Positions 1-8,317 of a DNA stretch of 16,387 bases are shown here, one piece after another (the first letter of the stretch is position 1; every line of letters starts with the position of its first letter). The position numbers were made by a program, and so were the translations under genes. Below the pieces are notes generated by a model. That model saw only the letters and a program-made list of their open reading frames with translations, was not told the DNA's origin and searched no databases. The DNA comes from Prevotella sp. UBA3837. Lineage in GTDB: Bacteria; Bacteroidota; Bacteroidia; Bacteroidales; Bacteroidaceae. Where the stretch lies: assembly GCA_002392835.1 (NCBI GenBank), contig DGHX01000135.1:1-16387 (forward strand), in the 5' to 3' direction.

Positions 1-2105
1 ACTTCATCAGCCAGTACCTGCAGTCTTTCCCCAACGAACTCGACACCTCCGATGCTTCCATCTACGACTGCTTCAGCCGTCCACGCCGTCTTAACATCGT
101 CGCCGCCAGCACTGAGAACATCCAGGCCCGCTATGCCGCACAGTGGCTGCAGCAGGACGAGCAGCGCACTGCCGACGGCCGCCGCACAGCTATAGTGCTG
201 TGCAACGAGGCGCTGCTGCCCACCATCATACACTGCATCCCCCCCGCCGTACAGTCGGTCAACATCACCACGGGCTACCCGCTTGCACAGTCGCCCATAG
301 CCACTCTCGTGAGCCAACTCATAGCCCTTCGCCGCGACGGCTACGACCACCAGCGCGGCCACTACCGCCTGCGCCAGGTGCTGGCCGTGCTGCGTCACCC
401 TTACCTCGCCGCCCTGTCGCCACAGGTATCAGCACTGGCCATGGAGCTCACGGAGCAGCGATACTACTACCCCACCCCTGACCTTCTGTCTCAGGGCGGC
501 GACGTGGCGGCCCTGCTCTTCCCCCCCGTCCCCGCCGAGCATCAGAACGCCGCCCTCCTCAGTTGGCTGTGCCAGGTGGTACAGACCATAGGGCGCGCGC
601 AGCAGCCGTCAGCGACCGGCACCACCACGCCCGGGCCCGACCCGCTGAAGCAGGAGTCAGTATTCCGCACCTACACCCTGCTCAACCGCCTGCTCAACCT
701 GGCCGAGGCTGGCGAGCTCGTCACCGACATCATCACCCTGGGCCACCTCATCACGCAGCTCATGCAGACGACCACCGTGCCCTTCCACGGTGAACCTGTG
801 GAGGGGCTGCAGGTTATGGGAATACTCGAGACCCGAAACCTCGACTTCACCCACCTGCTCATTCTCTCTGCACAAGAGGGCAACATGCCCCGCGGCACCA
901 CCGACACATCGTTCATACCTTACGCCCTGCGCCGTGCCTATGGCCTCACCACCCCCGAGCACAAGGTGGCCATCTACAGCTATTACTTCCACCGCCTGTT
1001 GCAGCGCGCCACCGACATCACCATTGTTTGGAACAACGCCACCACCGACGGCCAGCGGGGCGAGATGAGCCGCTTCTTGCTGCAGCTCATGGTCGAGAGT
1101 CCCCATCCTGTGACCCACTACACGCTGCAAGGTGGTCAGCAGCTCACATCCCGCAGCCCCCAGCCGGTGCCCAACCACGCCACGCCGCCCCAGTTGCTCA
1201 CCCCCACCGCCATCAACCGCTACCTGCGCTGTCCGTTGCAGTTCCACTACCGCTATGTGTGCGGACTGCAGGAACCCGACCCCGCCGCCGATGACGACAG
1301 CATCGACAACCGCCTCTTCGGAAACATCTTCCACGATGCCGCACAGGCGCTCTACACCCGTCTGCAACAGGCCGGCGGCCCCGATGCTCCCGTCACCGCA
1401 GCCCACATACGCAGCCTGCTGCGACAGCCTGACGTCATAGCGCGCGCCGTTGACCAGGCTTTCGCACAGCAGCTCTTCGCCGGACGGCAGACGTCATCCC
1501 TCCATACACGCCTGAACGGACTGCAAATCATCAACCGCCAGGTCATCATGCACTACCTGCACACGCTGCTCGAAGGCGACTGCCAGCTGGCGCCCTTCCA
1601 CATCATGGGCCTCGAGGACGAAGTAAGCATGCCGCTTGACGTTGGTCCCGACCTGACCATCAACGTGGGTGGCCGCATCGACCGCCTCGACTGCGTCAGC
1701 ACCCCTGACGGGTGCAGCACCATACGCGTCATCGACTACAAGACCGGTGCGCACCGCATGAAGGCGCTGCCCGACGTCGACGCCGTGTTCCGACAGGAAA
1801 GCCTGAAAGAGCACTCCGACTACTACCTTCAGGCAATGCTCTACTCTGTCATCGTGGCCCGTCAGCACCCTGCTCAGGCCGTGTCGCCGGCACTGCTCTT
1901 CATACAGCATGCCGCCGCGCCTGGCTACAATCCTGTGCTCCACTTCGGACAGCAGCCCATCAGCGACATCCGCTCCGTTGAGGAGCCTTTCCTGCAGCAA
2001 CTGCAACGTGTGGTCAGCGACATGTTCAACCCCGACGTGCCGCTCACCCCAACCGCCGACACACAGCGATGCCGCAACTGCCCCTATCGCCAGCTGTGCT
2101 ACTGA
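1..2105 (+). CDS. AddB/RexB-like PD-(D/E)XK nuclease, C-terminal part (5' end outside window)
   Basis: The frame is open from base 3, so the gene starts upstream; a GTG at 195 is internal. About 700 codons are visible. The first two thirds resemble the inactive helicase-like part of AddB-type subunits (for example ILSAQEGNMPRG near 860-900). The C-terminal third is a RecB-family nuclease: GGRIDRLD near 1668-1691 and VIDYKTG near 1725-1745 supply the metal-binding Asp and the D-x-K core. One cysteine lies before the nuclease (YLRCPLQFHYRY, Cys codon at 1230) and three lie at the end (CRNCPYRQLC, 2070-2100). That is the spacing of the 4Fe-4S staple known in AddB. The family resects double-strand DNA ends with an AddA helicase-nuclease for recombination repair in the cytoplasm. 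An AddA-like partner is expected nearby but is not in the window. The coding strand is very C-rich. I am confident of the nuclease family, less so of the exact AddB assignment. Confidence 0.85.
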   Translation, partial: FISQYLQSFPNELDTSDASIYDCFSRPRRLNIVAASTENIQARYAAQWLQQDEQRTADGRRTAIVLCNEALLPTIIHCIPPAVQSVNITTGYPLAQSPIATLVSQLIALRRDGYDHQRGHYRLRQVLAVLRHPYLAALSPQVSALAMELTEQRYYYPTPDLLSQGGDVAALLFPPVPAEHQNAALLSWLCQVVQTIGRAQQPSATGTTTPGPDPLKQESVFRTYTLLNRLLNLAEAGELVTDIITLGHLITQLMQTTTVPFHGEPVEGLQVMGILETRNLDFTHLLILSAQEGNMPRGTTDTSFIPYALRRAYGLTTPEHKVAIYSYYFHRLLQRATDITIVWNNATTDGQRGEMSRFLLQLMVESPHPVTHYTLQGGQQLTSRSPQPVPNHATPPQLLTPTAINRYLRCPLQFHYRYVCGLQEPDPAADDDSIDNRLFGNIFHDAAQALYTRLQQAGGPDAPVTAAHIRSLLRQPDVIARAVDQAFAQQLFAGRQTSSLHTRLNGLQIINRQVIMHYLHTLLEGDCQLAPFHIMGLEDEVSMPLDVGPDLTINVGGRIDRLDCVSTPDGCSTIRVIDYKTGAHRMKALPDVDAVFRQESLKEHSDYYLQAMLYSVIVARQHPAQAVSPALLFIQHAAAPGYNPVLHFGQQPISDIRSVEEPFLQQLQRVVSDMFNPDVPLTPTADTQRCRNCPYRQLCY

Positions 2106-2125
2106 CCGCCGAGGCCCCGAGCAAA

Positions 2126-2205
2126 AAATGGAGGCTCCGTTTTTTCAAACGGTGGCTCCGCTTACACAAATGGAGGCGCCGTTTTTCCAAACGGAGCCTC
2201 CATTT
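2126..2205. terminator. Long inverted repeat between convergent genes, probable bidirectional terminator
   Basis: Two 17-bp arms, AAATGGAGGCTCCGTTT (2126-2142) and its exact reverse complement AAACGGAGCCTCCATTT (2189-2205), flank a 46-bp centre. Inside are two smaller hairpins with CCGTTT/AAACGG stems (2137-2152 and 2179-2194). They belong to two 24-bp direct copies (2129-2152 and 2171-2194) with two differences. The element sits 20 bp after the nuclease stop and 32 bp before the convergent ABC gene stop, as expected for a shared terminator. It lacks a long clean T-tract, so the terminator role is inferred from position and structure. Confidence 0.6.
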
Positions 2206-2237
2206 CCTTCTAACCGATATAATAATATAAACGGCGC

Positions 2238-4136
2238 TCAGTCGATGTGATTGCCAGTGTAGAGCTGATAGTACTGTCCGCGCTGCTCCAGCAACTGCTG
2301 GTGCGTGCCATGCTCGGCTATGCGTCCGTGGTCGAGGACAATGATCTGGTCAGCATTGCGCACGGTACTCAGCCTGTGGGCTATGACGAAGGTGGTACGC
2401 CCCTGCATGATAGTGTCCATGCCACGCTGCACCAACTGCTCAGTCCTTGTGTCGATGGAGCTGGTGGCCTCGTCGAGGATGAGCACCGGTGGATTGGCCA
2501 CGGCAGCCCGCGCTATGGCGAGCAGCTGTCGCTCACCCTGCGAGAGGTTTCCGCCGTCGCCTTGCAACAGGGTCTGGTAGCCATCAGCCAGACGGCGAAT
2601 GAAGTCGTGGGCACCAACCAGCTGGGCGGCACGAATGCAGTCGTCATCAGTTGCATTCAGACAGCCGTAGCGGATGTTGTCGATGACGGTGCCAGTGAAG
2701 AGGTGCGTCTCCTGCAGAACGATGGTCATGGAACGGCGCAGCGACTGCTTGCTGATGTCGTTGATGGGAATGCCGTCATAGAGGATGTCGCCTTGCTGCA
2801 CGTCGTAGAAGCGGTTGATGAGGTTGATGATGGTAGTCTTGCCGGCACCGGTACCTCCCACGAAGGCAATCTTCTGCCCGGGCTGAGTGTTGATGCAGAT
2901 GTCGAAGAGCACCTGCTTCTCGCTGGTATAGCCGAAGTTGACATGACGGAAGTCGACGTCGCCTTGCACTTTTCTCTCTCCACTTTCCACTCTCCTCTTT
3001 CCACTTTCCTCTTTCCACTCTTCACTTTCCACCTTCCACTTTCCATCTGCCACAACCCATTTCCCTTCGTCCACCTCAGGCTCGGCATCGCCCAGGGCGA
3101 ATACGCGCTCGGCGCCCACTGAGGCGTTTAACACGGAGTTGATTTGCTGGCTGACATGGCTGATGGGCTGTGTGAAGCTCTTGTTCAGCTGTAGGAAAGC
3201 GACTATCGTACCCAGCGACAGTTCCCAACTGCCTGAGAGGGCCAGCGCCGCGCCCACCACGGCCAGCAGCACATAGCCCAGGTTGCCCAGATTGCCGTTG
3301 ACGGGCATCACGATGCTGGCAATCTTATTGGCATTATAGGCCGACGAGCGCAGTCGCTCATTGATGTCCTCAAACTGTCCGATGGCCTGCTGCTCATGGC
3401 AGAACACCTTTACCACCTTCTGCCCCGTCATCATCTCCTCCACGAAGCCGTTCACACTGGCCAGGCTCTCCTGTTGTGTGCGGAAATATCCCCTGCTCCA
3501 CTTGCCCAGCTTTGTCGTAGCGACCATCATCACCACGGCAATGAAGATGCTAACCAGCGTCAGTGGCACACTGAGTACCACCATCGAGGTAAACGTGGCC
3601 ACAATGGTGATGATGCTTGAGAACACCTGTGCCATGGCCGTCGAAATCATCTGGCGCAGCGAGTCGACGTCGTTGGTGAACACCGACATCATTTCGCCAT
3701 GCGAGTGCTGGTCGAAATAGCTGATGGGCAGCTGCTCCATGCGCTCGAATATCTGCTTCCGCAGCCGCAGCATGGTGCCTTGCGACACATTGATCATCAG
3801 CCGGTTATAGGCATAGCTGGCCACGACGCCCAAAAGCAGTATCAGCCCCAGGCGGAACAGCGTTTGCATCAGCGAGGCATACTCGGGGTTTGCCATCTGC
3901 GTCAGCGGCGTGATGTAGTCATCGATGAGTGTACGGGTGAAGAGTGTAGACAACAGCGAGGTGATGCTGCTCACCACAATGCAGACCAGCACGGTAAGGA
4001 TGCTGAACTTATAATGCTTCAGCACAAAGCCGAAGAGACGCATCATCACCTGTTTCTGCTGCTTGGTAGCCTTCCGGAAACCGGCATTCTGTCCGTGAGG
4101 GCCTTGCGGGCCACGGCTAAAGTTGGGCTGTCTCAT
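2238..4136 (-). CDS. ABC exporter half-transporter, catalytically competent subunit
   Basis: This 632-residue type IV ABC exporter subunit has a transmembrane domain at about residues 30-345 and a nucleotide-binding domain at about 392-632. Visible NBD motifs are Walker A GGTGAGKTT (427-435), signature LSQGERQ (531-537), Walker B VLILDEAT with catalytic Glu556, and the H-loop IAHRLS with His587. The signature is LSQGE, not LSGGQ. It overlaps the upstream half-transporter by ATGA (4133-4136), so the two are translationally coupled and should form a heterodimer in the inner membrane. Substrate cannot be read from the sequence; lipid, drug or peptide export are all possible. Residues about 357-391, exactly between the two domains, are a low-complexity insert rich in Trp, Lys and Glu, encoded by a 7-bp tandem repeat. 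It should be tolerated as a linker. Confidence 0.92.
   Translation of the reverse strand: MRQPNFSRGPQGPHGQNAGFRKATKQQKQVMMRLFGFVLKHYKFSILTVLVCIVVSSITSLLSTLFTRTLIDDYITPLTQMANPEYASLMQTLFRLGLILLLGVVASYAYNRLMINVSQGTMLRLRKQIFERMEQLPISYFDQHSHGEMMSVFTNDVDSLRQMISTAMAQVFSSIITIVATFTSMVVLSVPLTLVSIFIAVVMMVATTKLGKWSRGYFRTQQESLASVNGFVEEMMTGQKVVKVFCHEQQAIGQFEDINERLRSSAYNANKIASIVMPVNGNLGNLGYVLLAVVGAALALSGSWELSLGTIVAFLQLNKSFTQPISHVSQQINSVLNASVGAERVFALGDAEPEVDEGKWVVADGKWKVESEEWKEESGKRRVESGERKVQGDVDFRHVNFGYTSEKQVLFDICINTQPGQKIAFVGGTGAGKTTIINLINRFYDVQQGDILYDGIPINDISKQSLRRSMTIVLQETHLFTGTVIDNIRYGCLNATDDDCIRAAQLVGAHDFIRRLADGYQTLLQGDGGNLSQGERQLLAIARAAVANPPVLILDEATSSIDTRTEQLVQRGMDTIMQGRTTFVIAHRLSTVRNADQIIVLDHGRIAEHGTHQQLLEQRGQYYQLYTGNHID
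2970..3046 (-). repeat. In-gene tandem array of 11 degenerate 7-bp units (GTGGAAA type on the coding strand)
   Basis: Read on the plus strand the array divides cleanly into heptamers: TTTTCTC, TCTCCAC, TTTCCAC, TCTCCTC, TTTCCAC, TTTCCTC, TTTCCAC, TCTTCAC, TTTCCAC, CTTCCAC, TTTCCAT. The coding strand is therefore pure purine apart from T. It encodes the linker insert of the downstream ABC subunit. Three units make seven codons, so the protein repeats loosely every seven residues (WKVES-type). Gain or loss of one unit would shift the frame before the ATPase domain. Confidence 0.85.
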
Positions 4137-6076
4137 GCTACACCTCCTTTCACTGCATCAAAGTCGCCGCTGTCGCTGGTCTGTATGTCATAGATCTCCT
4201 TGTAGAGCGAGTTGTCGCGCAGCAGGTGCTCATGTGTGTCGAAGCCCGTCACCACGCCGTTGTCCATGACCAGTATGCGGTCGCAGTGCTGCACCGAGCT
4301 GATGCGCTGTGCAATGATGATCTTCGTCATCTGTGGCAGCTGCTCGCGGAACGCCCGCTGTATGAGTGCGTCGGTGCGTGTGTCGCAGGCCGAAGTGCTG
4401 TCATCGAGCACCAGTATGCGCGGCTGCTTCAGCAGTGCGCGGGCTATGCAGAGACGCTGCTTCTGTCCGCCGCTGACGTTGGTGCCGCCTTGCTCAATCT
4501 TCGTGTCATACTGCTGCGGCATCTCCATGATGAAGTCGTCAGCCTGTGCCATGCGGCAGGCCTGTCGGCACTCGTCCAGCGTGGCATCGTTCTTTCCCCA
4601 GCGCAGGTTGTCCAGTACGCTTCCGCTGAACAGGGTGTTCTTCTGCAGCACCACGGCCACGGCATTGCGCAGCACCGTCAGGTCATAGTCCTTCACGTCC
4701 TTTCCTCCCACCAGCACCTGCCCCTGCGTGGTGTCGTAGAGGCGGCTGATGAGGTTCACCAGTGTCGACTTTCCGCTGCCCGTTCCGCCAATGACGCCGA
4801 TGGTCTGACCGCTCTCGATGCGGAAGCTGACGTTGAACAGCGCGGAACGGCGGGAGGGCGAAGCCCCCGAAGCAAAAGCCCCCCCTACGGCCCCCGAGGG
4901 TAAAGCCCCCCCTACGGCCCCCGAGGGGGCTTCTATAGTTTTGGAGGCAGAGGAATGGGCAGGCGTATGAGCTATAGTAGCCCCCTCGGGGGCCGTAGGG
5001 GGGGCTTTACCCTCGGGGGCCGAAGGGGGGGCTTTGTGGGCTTTGGAGTCTTTATAGTCAAACCGCACTTTTCGGAACTCCACGCTGCCGTCGGCGACCT
5101 GGGTCAGGGCATCGGGCGGACTGACGATGGAGGCACGGTGCTCGATGACCTCACTGACGCGTTGAGCCGAGGCAGCGCTCTGAGTGAGCATGACGAAAAT
5201 CATAGACAGCATCATCAGTGCCTGGAGGATGGACATGACATAAGTGAAGAGCGAGGTGAGCTCGCCGGTGGTGAGCGTGCCGCCCACGATGAAGTGCGCA
5301 CCCCACCATGACAGGGCGATGATGCAGCCGTAGACGACGAGGTTCATTACCGGGTGGTTCAGGGCCATGAGGCTCTCGGCGCGTGTGTACAGACGGTACA
5401 GACCCTCAGCTGCACGGGCGAACTTACGGTTCTCGTAGTCCTCGCGCACGAAAGCCTTCACCACACGTATGCCCGTCACATTCTCCTGCACGCTCTGGTT
5501 CAGCTCGTCGTACTTCTCAAACACCTGCTTAAACAGCCGTGCTACCCGCGAGATGATGAAATAGAGCGAGACGCCCAGCACCACCATTGCCACGATAAAG
5601 ATGAGGGAGAGGCGTGGGTCGATGACGAGGCACATGACGATGCTGAGCAGCAGGCGGAAGGGTGCCCTCACAGTGACGCGCAGTATCTGCTGGAAAGCGT
5701 TCTGCAGCGAGTTGACGTCGGTAGTCATGCGGGTGACGAGGCCCGACGTGGAGTAGCGGTCTATGTCCTCGAATGAGAAGGTCTGTATGTTGCGATACAT
5801 GGCGCGCCGCAGGTTGGCAGCAAAGCCCGTTGAGGCATAGGCAGACACGCGGCCGGCCATGATGCCGAACATGAGCGAGAGGAGCGCCATGCCCACCATG
5901 AGCAGTCCATAGAGGTAGACGGCCTGCATGTTGCCGGCCATGATGCCACGGTCGATGAGCATGGCAGTGACGTAGGGTATGAGCACATCCATCACCACTT
6001 CGAGCGCCGTGAGCACGGGTGTGGCCACGGCGGCCCGGCGGTACTGCCCTACCTGCTGGTATAAAGTCTTTAGCAT
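4133..6076 (-). CDS. ABC exporter half-transporter, subunit with degenerate ATP site
   Basis: This 647-residue ABC exporter subunit has a transmembrane domain at about residues 15-310 and an NBD at about 330-640. Walker A is GGTGSGKST (430-438) and the signature is VSGGQKQ (534-540). Walker B reads ILVLDDST, with Asp559 where the catalytic Glu belongs, and the H-loop reads IAQRIS, with Gln590 instead of His. In a heterodimer its Walker A/B and H-loop would pair with the off-consensus LSQGE signature of the partner, giving one degenerate site. The partner's intact Glu/His would pair with this normal SGGQ signature, giving one active site. This is the arrangement known from TM287/288 and BmrCD. 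The gene begins 24 bp after the lyase stop. Residues about 343-405 are an insert within the start of the NBD, after the first strand (VEFRKVRFDYKDSK) and before ALFNVSF. It is Ala/Pro/Gly-rich and encoded by a large inverted repeat. Confidence 0.92.
   Translation of the reverse strand: MLKTLYQQVGQYRRAAVATPVLTALEVVMDVLIPYVTAMLIDRGIMAGNMQAVYLYGLLMVGMALLSLMFGIMAGRVSAYASTGFAANLRRAMYRNIQTFSFEDIDRYSTSGLVTRMTTDVNSLQNAFQQILRVTVRAPFRLLLSIVMCLVIDPRLSLIFIVAMVVLGVSLYFIISRVARLFKQVFEKYDELNQSVQENVTGIRVVKAFVREDYENRKFARAAEGLYRLYTRAESLMALNHPVMNLVVYGCIIALSWWGAHFIVGGTLTTGELTSLFTYVMSILQALMMLSMIFVMLTQSAASAQRVSEVIEHRASIVSPPDALTQVADGSVEFRKVRFDYKDSKAHKAPPSAPEGKAPPTAPEGATIAHTPAHSSASKTIEAPSGAVGGALPSGAVGGAFASGASPSRRSALFNVSFRIESGQTIGVIGGTGSGKSTLVNLISRLYDTTQGQVLVGGKDVKDYDLTVLRNAVAVVLQKNTLFSGSVLDNLRWGKNDATLDECRQACRMAQADDFIMEMPQQYDTKIEQGGTNVSGGQKQRLCIARALLKQPRILVLDDSTSACDTRTDALIQRAFREQLPQMTKIIIAQRISSVQHCDRILVMDNGVVTGFDTHEHLLRDNSLYKEIYDIQTSDSGDFDAVKGGVA
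4875..5035 (-). repeat. In-frame inverted repeat of 27-bp GC-rich units inside the ABC gene
   Basis: Arm 4875-4931 and arm 4979-5035 are each 57 bp and reverse complements except for one base (A4887 against A5024), with a 47-bp loop. Each arm is two tandem 27-bp units beginning AAAGCCCCCCCTACGG. Because 27 is nine codons, the frame stays open in either orientation. One arm is read as APPSAPEGK/APPTAPEGA and the other as PSGAVGGAL/PSGAVGGAF. A further degenerate fragment lies just outside at 4859-4874. Whether copies exist elsewhere in the genome cannot be seen here. Confidence 0.9.
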
Positions 6077-6100
6077 GTGTCGGTGTGTAGGGAATTAGTC

Positions 6101-8254
6101 TTATCGCTTCAGGTATTTCTTTCCGTCGCGGATGTAGAGACCGCCCTTGTTGAGGGCGTTCACCTGCTGTCCCATCATGTTATAGGTGGCCGAAGGCTGA
6201 GCCACGGGCAGCGTGGCTTCGGGCTGGCTGATGGCGCTGACGACGGGTCGGTTCTGCATGCGGGCGGCCTCGGCCCAGGCCTCGGCGTCGCTCTTCAGGT
6301 CGGCTCCTAAGTAGTAGCCCAGGTTGGGGGGCTGGTTGTAGCCGATGTTCTCGTTGAGCACGCCCATCCAGTAGGTATGGTCGGTCATGAGCCACGGGAA
6401 CTTGTGGGTGGTGGGATACCAGGTGCTGAAGATCTTCAGGTCGCCGACGAGGGTGCCGTCAGGCACGATGAACTCCTCGCGCCAGTCACCCACCAGGTCG
6501 CCATACCACGAGCTGTTGGCCTTGGTGCCGTTGATGAAGCGTGTGCTGTAGCGATAGACGGTGAAGGTGCGTCCGCCATTGCGGTCGTTGCTGATGGTGC
6601 CTCCGCCCTTGCTGGGTGCATTGATGAGCTGGCGGGTGAGTGTGCCGTCGAACCAGATGCCCATGTTACACGACGAGGGCTGGTAGCCCAGGTCCTTGCC
6701 CTCGCTGGAGTAGGCGTTGCTGCCTGCCCACCAGAACTCGCAGCCGGGCGAGTCGGGGTCGATGTCGGCCACCATGCAGCGGCCGCAGTCATACCACTGC
6801 CCCTTGTCGTTGGGCACGGTGGCGTCATTTTTCCATATTACAGCCCCTGTGGCGGCATGATGAAGAGCGGCATTGGTGGGTATGGCCGTCGACTCCAGGC
6901 AGTGCCACACCTGCAGCCCCTCGGTGCCGGGCAGGAACTTGCCCACGTGGTTGGCGTCGCCATGCCCCAGCTTCGTCGTCCACAGCCCCTGTCCGTCGTG
7001 GTCGACGGCCATCGAGCCGTACATCACCTCGTCGTAACCGTCGCCGTCGAGGTCGGCCACGTTGAACGAGTGGTTGCCCTGCGCGGCGTATGCGCTGTTG
7101 GGCTGTCCGTCCTTACCCTTGCCGCTGGCCCTGGTGTCGAAGTGCCAGCGGCGGGTGAGCTTGCCGTCGCGCCAGTCCCAGGCCTCGATGACGGAGCGTG
7201 CATAGACGCCGCGTCCGAAGACGGCGGAGGGCAGGCCCGTGTCGTCGAAGCAGCCCACGCCGACGCGGAAGGAGCAGGCGCGCTTCCAGTAGTCGTCGCC
7301 CCAGGCCGAGCTGGTCTCGCGGGGTATGAAGTTGTCGCGGGCCAGCTCACGGCCCGTCTTGCCGTCGATGATGCTGATAAACTCCGGTCCGGCCACGTTG
7401 TAGTGGTCTGCCCATCCGGGACTGCTGCTCTTCTCGTTGCCCCAGGTGCGGTAGTCTATCTTGCCGTCGCCGTTAGTGTCGGGAATCTCCTGTCCGTCGC
7501 CGAAGACGGTGCCTTCGCAGGTGCGTATGGCCATCTCGGCACAGCCGTCGCCATCGAAGTCGGCCACGGCGAAGGCCGAGCTGTTGCCCAGTATGATGCC
7601 GGGGCCGCCCTTGATGCGCCAGAGCAGAGTGCCGTCGAGCTTGTAGGCATCCCAGATGACGGCATAGATGGTGTTGTGGCTGCTGTAGCTGGCACCGGTG
7701 CCGCCGTCAAGCACGCCCTTGGGCGACTGCAGACGCTTGACGATGATTTCAAACTCGCCATCGCCGTCGAGGTCGCCCACGCTGACGTCGTTGGCCTGGT
7801 ACTCCAGGTCATCGCCGGCATAGACGTCCTTGGTATCCTTCAGCGGAATGCTGATGTAGGGCAGGCCGTTGATGCAGCGCTCGCGCGACAGGGTGTAGGT
7901 GGCCAGCGTTGAGTCGCTGCCGGCGTAGGTCAGCCGGTAGTGTGTGGCCGTGGTCTTGCTGTACGAGGCATCCTGATAGCAGGTAGTGCCCTTGATGCCG
8001 GCCTTGATGAGGCGCTCGGTGCCCTGGCCCAGGGTGCGGTAGAGGTCGAAGGCGGTGTTCTCATCATCGCCGGGCAGCATGCGCCAGCTGACGAGGGCAC
8101 GGCCGTTGTGCTGGGTGTAGCTGCCGAGTGAGGCATCGCTCTTGGTGTTGACGCTGGCCCAGAGGGCACGGTCCTGCAGGTTGTTGGTCTGGGCAGCGGC
8201 CACGGCACATGCCGCCATTCCCAGGATGAATAAGAAAGAACGAATATTTGTCAT
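6101..8254 (-). CDS. Rhamnogalacturonan endolyase, polysaccharide lyase family 11
   Basis: This 717-residue secreted enzyme has a signal peptide at residues 1-21 (MTNIRSFLFI ... AVAAAQ). A beta-sandwich-like region (about 25-125) is followed by the PL11 beta-propeller (about 130-655). Calcium-binding loops typical of the propeller are visible: DLDGDGEFE (161-169), DFDGDGCAE (232-240), DTNGDGKID (259-267) and DLDGDGYDE (401-409). GHGDANHVGKF (430-440) and EGLQVWHCLE (445-454) are family hallmarks also seen in Bacillus YesW/YesX. The family cleaves the rhamnose-galacturonate backbone of rhamnogalacturonan-I by beta-elimination. The last 30 residues (YNMMGQQV ... KGGLYIRDGKKYLKR) form the short tail common on Prevotella secreted proteins and may be a secretion or anchoring signal. 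The enzyme lies 63 bp downstream of the esterase, which would clear acetyl groups from the same polymer. No SusC/SusD pair is in the window. Confidence 0.93.
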   Translation of the reverse strand: MTNIRSFLFILGMAACAVAAAQTNNLQDRALWASVNTKSDASLGSYTQHNGRALVSWRMLPGDDENTAFDLYRTLGQGTERLIKAGIKGTTCYQDASYSKTTATHYRLTYAGSDSTLATYTLSRERCINGLPYISIPLKDTKDVYAGDDLEYQANDVSVGDLDGDGEFEIIVKRLQSPKGVLDGGTGASYSSHNTIYAVIWDAYKLDGTLLWRIKGGPGIILGNSSAFAVADFDGDGCAEMAIRTCEGTVFGDGQEIPDTNGDGKIDYRTWGNEKSSSPGWADHYNVAGPEFISIIDGKTGRELARDNFIPRETSSAWGDDYWKRACSFRVGVGCFDDTGLPSAVFGRGVYARSVIEAWDWRDGKLTRRWHFDTRASGKGKDGQPNSAYAAQGNHSFNVADLDGDGYDEVMYGSMAVDHDGQGLWTTKLGHGDANHVGKFLPGTEGLQVWHCLESTAIPTNAALHHAATGAVIWKNDATVPNDKGQWYDCGRCMVADIDPDSPGCEFWWAGSNAYSSEGKDLGYQPSSCNMGIWFDGTLTRQLINAPSKGGGTISNDRNGGRTFTVYRYSTRFINGTKANSSWYGDLVGDWREEFIVPDGTLVGDLKIFSTWYPTTHKFPWLMTDHTYWMGVLNENIGYNQPPNLGYYLGADLKSDAEAWAEAARMQNRPVVSAISQPEATLPVAQPSATYNMMGQQVNALNKGGLYIRDGKKYLKR

Positions 8255-8317
8255 GTTAAACGGTGTAGATTAATGTAGTATTAGTTGTAGTAGTTGTTGT
8301 CAGTAGATATAGAGACC

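Noticed and set aside
657..1406. 249-residue open frame on the minus strand inside the nuclease gene
   Set aside because: Val/Gly/Glu-rich antisense shadow with no domain; the plus-strand nuclease frame is continuous.
2128..2250. Short ORF MEAPFFQTVAPLTQMEAPFF... in the convergent intergenic region
   Set aside because: It is a translation of the inverted repeat and runs into the end of the opposite ABC gene. No promoter is seen and the structure explains the repeated peptide.
6377..7912. 511-residue open frame on the plus strand opposite the PL11 lyase
   Set aside because: It mirrors the GC-rich codon pattern of the lyase, has no recognisable domain, and the opposite strand has clear catalytic-family motifs throughout.
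8255..8317. T/G-rich gap between esterase and lyase as a possible promoter or attenuator
   Set aside because: No TAnnTTTG box on the minus strand and no stable hairpin is visible; it appears to be a plain operon spacer.
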